From CAYVZU01 sp964455935 (GTDB lineage: Bacteria > Fibrobacterota > CAYVZU01): a stretch of 64,000 nt of DNA. Numbering within the stretch: the first letter of the stretch is position 1; each line of letters opens with the position of its first letter. Shown piece by piece: positions 41,230 through 49,372 of the stretch. Location: the NCBI GenBank assembly GCA_964455935.1, contig CAYVZU010000004.1, positions 7,081-71,080 on the forward strand, written 5' to 3'. The notes beneath the pieces are model-generated. The model did no database searches, was not told the DNA's origin, and saw nothing but the letters and a program-made list of their open reading frames with translations. Position numbers and translations under genes: made by a program.

Positions 41230-42687
41230 ATGAAATCCGTTCGCGTCAACCGCTCGGGCCATACACTCAACCCCGACCGGACCCGGGTTCTGATCCGGCC
41301 GTTCACGCCCGAATCCGAACACCGCTCCTACCGGATCATCGCGCGCGTCCTCACGCTTCCCGAGGAACGGGTTCGCGTGCTCCTTGAGAAAATCCTGGTC
41401 GACTTTGGCGAGAGACATCAGCAGATCGAGCGGTTTCTCCTTCGGCGCTTCGAACAGCTCAGGCACCATCTGCTGACCGACCAGCAGATTTCGTCGGAGC
41501 GCAAACTTCTGATCGGGTCTTTTTTCACACAGGAATATTCCCTTGAATCCGCGGCCCTTTTCAATCCGTCCATTGTGGCGGACCCCAATCAGGAGGAACT
41601 TGCGCCCGGTTGCCTGCGCGTAATCCTTAGCTTGCGTGCGACAGGGGAAGGCCATATTTCCTCCATCACATTCCGCAGCGCGATTGTGGATCCCGAAGGA
41701 AGCATTCAGGTCGCCCAGCCCAGCCGGTATGTCACACAACCCGAACGCATTCCCGATCCCTCCTACCAAAAGGTCCTCTTCTCGCGCAAGCTGCGCGAAC
41801 TGGGACTGGACAACGAATTCAGCCGAAGGGCCATGTCCATGCTGGGCCACACGTTCACCTTTGCCGAACTGATGCGCACGGTAGGCGACCTCAGGCGCCA
41901 AAGCGGAGTTCTGGGGGCGCCGGCCGACGGGGCGACTGCCCAGGGCATCAAGGCGCTGGCCGAACAGAATTACGAAGTGCGCTTTTCGCCGGAGCAGCGG
42001 GTTGCGGAGCGGGCTATTTTTCCATCATCGCCAAGCCAAAGCAACGGCATCGAGGACGCGCGCTTCGTGCGGTTCGAGAACGAGGAGGGCGCGATTGTCT
42101 ACTATGCGACCTACACGGCCTTTGACGGAAAACTGGTTCTTCCGCAGCTTCTGGAGACCCCGGATTTTCTGCACTTCCGTTTTGTCACTTTAAACGGGCC
42201 GGCCGTGCAGAACAAGGGCATGAGCCTGTTCCCGCGCAAGGTCAACGGTTTTTATGCAATGCTCTCGCGCCAGGACAATGAGAACATCTACTTGATGTAC
42301 TCGGACAATCTCCACTTCTGGTATGAAGCGCAGATCGTCGCCCGGCCTACGTATTCCTGGGAGTTCGTGCAGTTGGGAAATTGCGGGTCGCCCATCGAAA
42401 CCGAACGGGGCTGGCTGGTACTCTCACACGGAGTGGGGCCCATGCGGCGTTACTGCATTGGCGCTTTTCTTCTCGACAAGGCCGATCCGTCGCTGGTGAT
42501 TGGCCGGCTGCGGACACCCCTGATCGAGCCCTCGGCCAACGAGCGTGAAGGATATGTGCCCAACGTGGTCTATACGTGCGGCGCCCTGCTCCACGGCCGC
42601 AAGCTCCTCATCCCCTATGCAATGGCGGATTATGCCACAAGCTTTGCCACGGTGGACATTGATGAATTGCTGGATGCTTTGGAATAG
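41230..42687 (+). CDS. GH130-type beta-mannoside phosphorylase/hydrolase-like protein
   Basis: 485 residues. The C-terminal about 330 residues form a five-bladed propeller of the GH130 kind: NGIEDARFVRF carries the catalytic Asp, then YYATYTAFDG, NKGMSLFPRKVNGFYAML, WEFVQLGNCGSPIETERGWL and LHGRKLLIPY. The about 150-residue N-terminal extension (helical, ERHQQIERFLLRRFEQLRHH) is found in one GH130 subgroup. It likely splits beta-mannosidic sugars with phosphate in the cytoplasm. No signal peptide. Confidence 0.85.
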   Translation: MKSVRVNRSGHTLNPDRTRVLIRPFTPESEHRSYRIIARVLTLPEERVRVLLEKILVDFGERHQQIERFLLRRFEQLRHHLLTDQQISSERKLLIGSFFTQEYSLESAALFNPSIVADPNQEELAPGCLRVILSLRATGEGHISSITFRSAIVDPEGSIQVAQPSRYVTQPERIPDPSYQKVLFSRKLRELGLDNEFSRRAMSMLGHTFTFAELMRTVGDLRRQSGVLGAPADGATAQGIKALAEQNYEVRFSPEQRVAERAIFPSSPSQSNGIEDARFVRFENEEGAIVYYATYTAFDGKLVLPQLLETPDFLHFRFVTLNGPAVQNKGMSLFPRKVNGFYAMLSRQDNENIYLMYSDNLHFWYEAQIVARPTYSWEFVQLGNCGSPIETERGWLVLSHGVGPMRRYCIGAFLLDKADPSLVIGRLRTPLIEPSANEREGYVPNVVYTCGALLHGRKLLIPYAMADYATSFATVDIDELLDALE

Positions 42688-42736
42688 GAAGAAACCGCTG
42701 GACGTTAAACGTTAGACCGGCGGCGCGCCCGCCCAA

Positions 42737-44467
42737 TCACTCCAACGCGAACGGATAGGTATGCTGGAACGCCCCGGATTTCACCCGGACAAACAATGAG
42801 CCACGGGCCGGAACTCCATCCGGCCACAGGATTCTCCGCTGATTATTGGCGGATTTGTCCGTGTGACGCCATAGCGTACGGCCCCGGGCATCCAGAACCG
42901 TCAGCACCACAGGTCCCGGGTTTGCGGGCGCAAAAGAAAAGACAACCCCCCCGCGTGTTCGAAATACCTTGAGTGAAGCCGCGGCCGCCTGGCTTTGCGG
43001 AATACTGCCGATCCTGGCGAGCTCGCCAATCCGGATCCTCAGCTCGAAGGTGTCCACATATCCGCCGAATTCGAAGCGGATGCGCAGTGTATCCATGCCG
43101 GGCTTGAAGGGCGCTGGTCCTCCGATCAGCATGTTTCCGATCATGTTCACGCTCCAGCTGAGTGTGTTGATCAAGGAGAACGAAGCCTGGCCGGCATAGC
43201 CGGCATTGTTGTAGGTCAGGATGTAGTTGAAGGTTCCCTGGGGTGGCACAAAAACGGTATCCGGGGAAGTGACGAATGGCACGCCTGTGATTGTGACGGG
43301 ATCCGATTCATCGCTGATTACCGGCCCCGCACTGTACCCGGAAATCTTGATCCAGCATGGCGAACCCGCGGAACCGGGTGCATTCCAATTATAAGAGCCG
43401 CTTGCCGCCTCGACGCCGGCGATCACTTGCCATATTGTGTGATTCACGCTATAAAACAACGAGCATGCGGCAAAGACCCCCTGGCTGGTCCAGCGGATTG
43501 TTTGCTGGGATCTGGCGGGCCAGCTTTGCCCGGCACCGGGTTCCGTGATTGTCAGGCTTCGCTGCACCACGGGTTGCGCCAAAGCAAAAACAGCCGACGT
43601 GGCCGAATCCAGGTTTCCGGCCGCATCATAGGCAATCACGCGTATTTTGCATTGGGTCGATGGCCCTGTTGCGGGTGTGGTCCACGTATAGGAGCCGCTC
43701 CACAAACTTGTGGGGGCCACCGAGGTGTCCGCAATCCCCGTCCAGGTGGCGCCGTTGTCTTTGGAAAGGCGCAGAATAAAACGCGCCACGCCCACGTTAT
43801 CGGTGGCCGACCAGGTCAGGGTTTGCGCAGTGGACAGGTTCCACGATGTGGTGCCATCGGCTTTGGGCGAGGAAATCCCGGTGATAGCGGGTCTGGTGGC
43901 ATCTCCCGCCGAGGAGAGCACGCATACAAGTTTGGGCCGGCTGGCTACAGTCGCATATTCCCGCGAGCGATATTGAGCATACAGATTGCCCGTTGCATCC
44001 TTGACCTGAATTGTGAGTTTTTTATCTCCGGCACTTTCCCGCAGGACAATGGGAGTCAAATCGACCTCAATCGTTGGGACCAGCGTATCGATGGGCCAGG
44101 TGGCAAGCGTTTCGCTTGCGGCCGGCATTGTGTTCCATGTGATCGTGGTCTCGCTCCAGGAATCATTGCTTACGAACAGTGCCGTATGCGAACCGTTTTG
44201 ACCCCACCAATACCTAGTGAGCTTAAGCTTGGCCGAGGTAATGGTTCCGCTCAAGCCGGAAAGATCGAACCGAAAGTATCCGATGTAGTTAAAGCCTGGC
44301 GCGCTCCTTTTAATCAGTAGATATTGTTCGCCGCCAAAATTGGTGTCGGCTCTTGCCCCGTCGTTGACAAAAGCATCCGCCTCGGCCACGATCTCGGTCT
44401 GAGACAAGGCTGCGCACGGCGACAATAGAAGGCTTATCAGTATGGGATAACACTTAATGAGTTTCAT
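42737..44467 (-). CDS. secreted DNRLRE (CBM96-like) protein with Ig-like repeats and T9SS-like tail
   Basis: 576 residues from ATG 44467 (GAGG ribosome site). Signal peptide, then a DNRLRE/CBM96-like domain (EADAFVNDGARADTNFGGEQ, GYFRFDLSGLSG, WSETTITWNTMP). Two or three Ig/FN3-like domains follow (SATDNVGVARFILRLSKDNG), and a C-terminal sorting domain (GPVVLTVLDARGRTLWRH). No catalytic motif. Probably an exported sugar-binding or adhesive protein. Convergent with the GH130 gene. Confidence 0.8.
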   Translation of the reverse strand: MKLIKCYPILISLLLSPCAALSQTEIVAEADAFVNDGARADTNFGGEQYLLIKRSAPGFNYIGYFRFDLSGLSGTITSAKLKLTRYWWGQNGSHTALFVSNDSWSETTITWNTMPAASETLATWPIDTLVPTIEVDLTPIVLRESAGDKKLTIQVKDATGNLYAQYRSREYATVASRPKLVCVLSSAGDATRPAITGISSPKADGTTSWNLSTAQTLTWSATDNVGVARFILRLSKDNGATWTGIADTSVAPTSLWSGSYTWTTPATGPSTQCKIRVIAYDAAGNLDSATSAVFALAQPVVQRSLTITEPGAGQSWPARSQQTIRWTSQGVFAACSLFYSVNHTIWQVIAGVEAASGSYNWNAPGSAGSPCWIKISGYSAGPVISDESDPVTITGVPFVTSPDTVFVPPQGTFNYILTYNNAGYAGQASFSLINTLSWSVNMIGNMLIGGPAPFKPGMDTLRIRFEFGGYVDTFELRIRIGELARIGSIPQSQAAAASLKVFRTRGGVVFSFAPANPGPVVLTVLDARGRTLWRHTDKSANNQRRILWPDGVPARGSLFVRVKSGAFQHTYPFALE

Positions 44468-44642
44468 TTTGCACCTCACTTGCCCCATTTGAACGATTAA
44501 CCCTCGTCCTCAGATTCTTGCGGGTCCCTATTAATGAAATCTACAAAGAATGAGGGAAATAGTCAAAGCGATCCACCGCAATGGCGAAATATTTTTTTGA
44601 GCTGAGCGCGCAGCGGAGGCGGATGCTGATGCGTCTTGGCGG

Positions 44643-46331
44643 CTATTCGAACAGCACAACCCTCAGAAGCTCTTCGATCGAGGTGATCCCTTCCCGCACC
44701 TTAGCCAAGCCGTGATCGGATAGCTTCATCATGCCGCCGGCCAGAGCGGCTTCCCGAATGCGATGCTCGGGTTCATTGCGCGTAATCAGGTCGCGCACAG
44801 TCGCGTCAATTTTTAAAAATTCGAAAACGCCGGTACGGCCTTTAAAGCCCGTGTTATTGCAGTTCTTGCAGCCCCGGCCGTAAAAGGACGGCGGCACGGG
44901 CGTTTCGCCCAGCACCATCTTGTAGCGAAAAAGGACCTCCTCGCAGGGATGATACTCTTCTTTGCACTCTGGACAGATCACGCGCACCAGGCGCTGGGCC
45001 AGCACGCCCAGCACGGCCGAGGCAATCAGGAAAGGCGCAATGCCCAGATCGCGAAGCCGCGTGATCGCCGAGATAGAGTCGTTCGTGTGCAGGGTCGAAA
45101 AGACCAGGTGTCCTGTCTGCGACGATTGCAGAGCGATCTGGGCGGTTTCGGGATCGCGGATCTCGCCCACCAGAATGACATCGGGGTCCTGGCGCAGAAT
45201 CGAACGCAGCGTGTCTGCGAATGTGAGCCCGGCCTTGTCGTTGATCTGAACCTGGTTGATGCCGGGTAGCTTGTATTCGATCGGGTCCTCGATGGTCGTG
45301 ATGTTGATGGCCTTGGCCTTGATTCGGTTGAGGCAGGCGAAAATGGTGGACGATTTGCCCGATCCAGTGGGGCCTGTTACAAACAGCATTCCCTGGGGTT
45401 TGTTGATCAGCTCGTTGAGCCATTCGAGATCGCGCCCCTCCAGGCCCAGCGGCTCCAACTGAAGCAGCGCCTCGGTATGGCGCAGAATGCGGATCACCGT
45501 CTTTTCCCCATGGTGGGTGGGCAGCGTCGAGACGCGCAAATCCACTTCTTCACCGGCCACCATGCGTTTGATCCGGCCATCCTGGGGAATCCGCTTCTCG
45601 GCGATATCCAGATTGGCCAGGATCTTGACCCGCGACGTCAGCGGGCTCTGCATCCATTCGGGCAGGTCCATCATGTCGAGCAGCATCCCATCAATCCGGT
45701 AGCGGATGTGGAGCGAGTTCTCATGGGGCTCCAGATGAATGTCGCTGGCACCCTTGGCCACCGCCTCATCCAGAACCAGATTGACCATGCGCACTACCGG
45801 CTCGGCCTCCGTTTCCCGGCGCAGTTTCTCGACCTGCGAGGCGCCAGGATCAGCCCGTCCGAATTCCTTCAAGTTCCGCGCAATGCTGTTGGCGTCTTCG
45901 CTCAGCCGGCTTACCGTGCCATAGCAGCGTTCGATGGAACCCAGAATATCGGTCTCGGTCGCGATGCGGCGGTTTACGCGGCATTGGGTGAGAAACTCGA
46001 TTTCGGCCACCAGTTCCATATCGTGGGGGTCGGCCACCGCCAGATCGAGCAGGGCCGATTCGCGCAAAAGAGGAAAACACAACCGCTTTTCGGCGATGCG
46101 GCGCGGGATGATCTTGTCGGGCGCCTCGACCACAAAATCCGCGATGCGCGCGAACGGGAGGGCGTATTGCTCGGCCAGGGCGCGGTAGAGGTCTTCTTCC
46201 GAAATTCTCCCGGACAGCACCAGGACGCGGCCTATGGGCCGTCGCGTCCGGGCCGCCTCTTCCGCGGCCGATGCAATCTCGGCCTCGGACAGGCTCAACT
46301 CGCGGCTCAGGATTTTTCCGATTTTTTCCAT
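44643..46331 (-). CDS. GspE/PilB-type assembly ATPase
   Basis: 562 residues. N-terminal MshEN/T2SSE_N domain (LPFARIADFVVEAP), a second N domain, then the ATPase: Walker A GPTGSGKSS, Asp box TIEDPIEYKLPG, Walker B ILVGEIRDPETA, His box THTNDS-like FSTLHTNDS. A tetracysteine zinc site (CPEC and CKNC, about 45 residues apart) follows. It powers pilus or type II secretion assembly. It lies 3 bp after the GspF-like gene and about 23 kb from the secretin operon it presumably serves. Confidence 0.95.
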   Translation of the reverse strand: MEKIGKILSRELSLSEAEIASAAEEAARTRRPIGRVLVLSGRISEEDLYRALAEQYALPFARIADFVVEAPDKIIPRRIAEKRLCFPLLRESALLDLAVADPHDMELVAEIEFLTQCRVNRRIATETDILGSIERCYGTVSRLSEDANSIARNLKEFGRADPGASQVEKLRRETEAEPVVRMVNLVLDEAVAKGASDIHLEPHENSLHIRYRIDGMLLDMMDLPEWMQSPLTSRVKILANLDIAEKRIPQDGRIKRMVAGEEVDLRVSTLPTHHGEKTVIRILRHTEALLQLEPLGLEGRDLEWLNELINKPQGMLFVTGPTGSGKSSTIFACLNRIKAKAINITTIEDPIEYKLPGINQVQINDKAGLTFADTLRSILRQDPDVILVGEIRDPETAQIALQSSQTGHLVFSTLHTNDSISAITRLRDLGIAPFLIASAVLGVLAQRLVRVICPECKEEYHPCEEVLFRYKMVLGETPVPPSFYGRGCKNCNNTGFKGRTGVFEFLKIDATVRDLITRNEPEHRIREAALAGGMMKLSDHGLAKVREGITSIEELLRVVLFE

Positions 46332-46334
46332 GAC

Positions 46335-47534
46335 TCAGCCAAGGCCCTGTGTGATCTCGAACATGGGAAGATACATGGCGATTAAAACCGCGGCAACCGC
46401 AATGCCCATCAGCACGATCAATACCGGCTCGATCAGCGAAGTGACCGTACCCAGGGCCGTGTCAACCTCGACTTCATAGTAATCGGAAATTCGGGTCAGC
46501 ATCTCGGCCAATCCGCCTGTGCGCTCTCCCACCGAGACCATCTGCACGACCATGGCCGGAAACAGGCCGGCCCGCGCCAGTCGTGACGAGATGGTGTTTC
46601 CGGCCTTGACAGCTTCGAGAGTTTGGAGCAAGGCGGCTTCCACCGCGCCATTGCCCGCGGTTTCGGCCGTGATCTCGAGGGCTGCGGGCAGCGGAACGCC
46701 GCCTGTGAGAAGCGCGCCCAGCGTGCGCGAGAATCGCGCAATGGCGCTTTTGCGGGCCAGGTCGCCCAGAACCGGCAAGCGCAGAAGTAGCGTGTCAAGC
46801 TGGAGCCGAAACGCCGGGCTGCGCCGGTACGATAGAACAAACCAGATCAGGATTCCGGCAAACGATGCCAATGCAGGCATCCAGAACCGGCGCACAATTT
46901 CGCTTGCCTGGATCACAAGCCGGGTGGAGGCGGGCAGGGCCGCACCCAGATCCGTGAGCATTGATGCGAAGGTTGGAACGACAAAGGTCATTAGCGCGGC
47001 CAGCGCGCCCGCGGTCACTAGCAGAACGACGGCCGGATAGGCCAGCGCGCCGCGAATGCGGCGCTGCAGGTTGGCCTGGCGCTCCTGGTAGTCGGCCAGC
47101 CGTTTGAGAATGTCGCCCAACATTCCACCGGCTTCTCCGGCTCGAACCATGGCGCAGTAGAGCCGGTTGAATATGCGGGGGTGCTGCGAAAGTGCTTCGG
47201 CCAGCGCGCCGCCGCCCTGTACATCCACCGAGACCTTGGCCACCGCCTCGCGAAGAGGGCGGTTTTCGACCTGTCCGGATATTGTGTCGAGACAGGCCAC
47301 CATGGGCAGCCCGGCTGCGGTCATAGCGGAAAACTGCCGGGTAAACCGCGACAGCTCGCGAATCCCCACGCCGCTTGAGAGATTCAGAGTTAAAGTAGAT
47401 ACAGGCGCGATCTTCTCCAAACGAATTCGCCGACGCTGAAGAAGCTCCATGGCTTCCTCCCGCGAACGCGCTTCGATCTCGCCCTGCACCGCCTTGCCGT
47501 CGAAAAGAATCCCGGAGTATCTGAACTTGGCCAT
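46335..47534 (-). CDS. GspF/PilC-type inner-membrane platform protein
   Basis: 399 residues from ATG 47534; an upstream in-frame start lacks support. Two homologous T2SSF domains (first FTRQFSAMTAAGLPMVACLD, second FSRTLGALLTGGVPLPAALE), each ending in GE-A/RTGG-type motifs (GEAGGMLGDIL, GERTGGLAEML), and three membrane helices. It precedes gspE in the same operon. Confidence 0.95.
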   Translation of the reverse strand: MAKFRYSGILFDGKAVQGEIEARSREEAMELLQRRRIRLEKIAPVSTLTLNLSSGVGIRELSRFTRQFSAMTAAGLPMVACLDTISGQVENRPLREAVAKVSVDVQGGGALAEALSQHPRIFNRLYCAMVRAGEAGGMLGDILKRLADYQERQANLQRRIRGALAYPAVVLLVTAGALAALMTFVVPTFASMLTDLGAALPASTRLVIQASEIVRRFWMPALASFAGILIWFVLSYRRSPAFRLQLDTLLLRLPVLGDLARKSAIARFSRTLGALLTGGVPLPAALEITAETAGNGAVEAALLQTLEAVKAGNTISSRLARAGLFPAMVVQMVSVGERTGGLAEMLTRISDYYEVEVDTALGTVTSLIEPVLIVLMGIAVAAVLIAMYLPMFEITQGLG

Positions 47535-47825
47535 ATTCAGGAGATCCCTTTTGATTGATGAAAAGTAAAGTATTAGATTGGGGCGCGTATTTTCAATCAC
47601 GCCGGCAGAATGGATATTTGATCAACTGGTAAAATTTGTTGCCGCACAAGTTCGGGCTTGCTGTGTAGATTGGAGGAAAATACGCTTTGAAACCCTCACA
47701 AGCGATATGGGCAAATCGCGGTCCGGCCCTTTGCAGCAAATGGCCTCTTAACCAAATGGGTTCGCGAAGGCGGAATAAAACAGAAGGGAAAAAGCCACTG
47801 GGCAATTATTGCCAACGATGCATTT
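47535..47825. other. 291-bp spacer; weak hairpin near its right end
   Basis: No gene seen. Near 47798-47812 a short stem GGCAA/TTGCC is followed on the minus strand by CAGTGGCTTTTT, a weak candidate terminator for the secreted-protein genes upstream. Base composition becomes noticeably richer in A and T from here towards 55.6 kb. Confidence 0.35.
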
Positions 47826-49352
47826 TCATTTCAATTGCAGATAAAATATTCCTGAAAGCGCACTAGGTAAAAGTACTGTTTGCATGCCGCTGCTTCCGGT
47901 TTTGCGCCGGTATTGCCAAACTTTTTTGCCCGAAACATCATAGACGGTCATTTTGGCATAACCATCATCCAGCTCCATTGCATTCTCTCTGCCTCCCACC
48001 GCCAATATCCATTGGCCTACCATTCCATGCGTAATTTTGCTTTGCGCGATTTTCGTAACAATCCCTGTAGATAGGGTCGTTGCGGATGCTTCGTTCGAAT
48101 AGCCCGATGCCCCCAAATCACCAAGCGCATATACCCTGTAGTAAAACGTATGCGATGCTCCCAATCCCGTGCTGCTGAATGTTGTAACATTGGGTCCCAC
48201 GCTGCCGCATTGGGCCCAAGTGGAGGTTGGATTAATTTTTCTTTCAATTACAAAACCTGTTTCGTTATTGGAGCTTTCGGTCCATGTTAAATTAATTTGC
48301 ACGGAAGAAACGGCAATGGCGTTCAGGTTGGATGGCGTTGAAGGAATTGTATCGCCCTGCCCCGCTCCAAACACCGGATAGCCTACTGCATTGGTTGCGC
48401 CGCTGGCGTCAACCACATATAAGAAAAGCTTATCGGATGTACCGAACGTTCCCCTGTTAATTTTGCAAACCGCGCGGCTGCCGGCCCATTCGCTTGGGAT
48501 TTGAATTTCTCTTTTTGTGCATGACAACCATGACGCCTTATTGCCAAGTTCAACCCGGGCCAATGTATTATCGATATAAACATCGCCTATGTAAATAGTA
48601 CGAGTTCCGCTTTCGTTATAATAAGGTAGAAAAACTTGGTTATAAACGGTAGAAGATGCGCCATCGGCCAAAGTTTTTACTGCGGTATTATAAAAAAGCC
48701 GCACTGCGTTGCGCCAAGCGCCCACGGTGCCATTTGCCACATTTTTCGTTCCGATTGTCGACCACAAATCATCTCGCGTCCACTGTCCTTCGGGCGCGCC
48801 ATTGGCCATATTTAGAAGGTTTGTTTCCACTGAACCGGCAATAACGTACCAATAGTTCGGGTTGAAAGCGGTTAGGCCCGCAAGAGGAAAACTATGAACA
48901 TCGTTATCGCTGCCAATTCTTCCCATTTTGGTATGGTCGCCTGTCCCGCCCGGAACAACATAGTAATGATAGGATAAAAAAATCTTTGTTTGATTTCCCA
49001 AAACCCCTAATGTCGTTCTAGTATGGCACGCAGCATTCGTTTTTAATACCTGCGCCGCCGATAATGCGTTTTGGCCATAATGCATTGCATTGGAATAAGT
49101 CCCAGCACAGGCGCTTTCCACGGTCCAGGGAGACCCCGTGCCGCTGCTTAAGGGTTGTCCGGATGTGCCGCGAGAAAAGTCATCCCATAACAGGGGAGCC
49201 GCTGGGGTTTTAATGCCGAAATTGGATCCTGTGATGGTAATGAACTGAGTGTTCATAATGGCGCCCGTTATATTTGGAACGGCTGCAGCCATTTGGACCG
49301 AAAAGGCAGACATCATTGCGGCAAGAAGCGAAATAGAGCTAATGAGTTTCAT
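47826..49352 (-). CDS. secreted protein, IPT-like start, FN3 and T9SS-like tail; paralogue of 51934-53226
   Basis: 508 residues from ATG 49352 with a signal peptide (KLISSISLLAAMMSAFSV). IPT/TIG-like strand set (FITITGSNFGIKTPAAPLLW), then an unassigned about 230-residue domain (DHTKMGRIGSDNDVHSFPLA, FLPYYNESGTRTIYIGDVYI, DNTLARVEL). An FN3 domain (PSNLNAIAVSSVQINLTWTE) and a sorting domain ending SALSGIFYLQLK follow. The middle domain is shared with the protein at 51934-53226. The fold suggests a jelly-roll, polysaccharide-acting or -binding; no catalytic residues identified. Confidence 0.75.
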   Translation of the reverse strand: MKLISSISLLAAMMSAFSVQMAAAVPNITGAIMNTQFITITGSNFGIKTPAAPLLWDDFSRGTSGQPLSSGTGSPWTVESACAGTYSNAMHYGQNALSAAQVLKTNAACHTRTTLGVLGNQTKIFLSYHYYVVPGGTGDHTKMGRIGSDNDVHSFPLAGLTAFNPNYWYVIAGSVETNLLNMANGAPEGQWTRDDLWSTIGTKNVANGTVGAWRNAVRLFYNTAVKTLADGASSTVYNQVFLPYYNESGTRTIYIGDVYIDNTLARVELGNKASWLSCTKREIQIPSEWAGSRAVCKINRGTFGTSDKLFLYVVDASGATNAVGYPVFGAGQGDTIPSTPSNLNAIAVSSVQINLTWTESSNNETGFVIERKINPTSTWAQCGSVGPNVTTFSSTGLGASHTFYYRVYALGDLGASGYSNEASATTLSTGIVTKIAQSKITHGMVGQWILAVGGRENAMELDDGYAKMTVYDVSGKKVWQYRRKTGSSGMQTVLLPSALSGIFYLQLK

Positions 49353-49372
49353 AATTGATTTTCCTACCTGTT

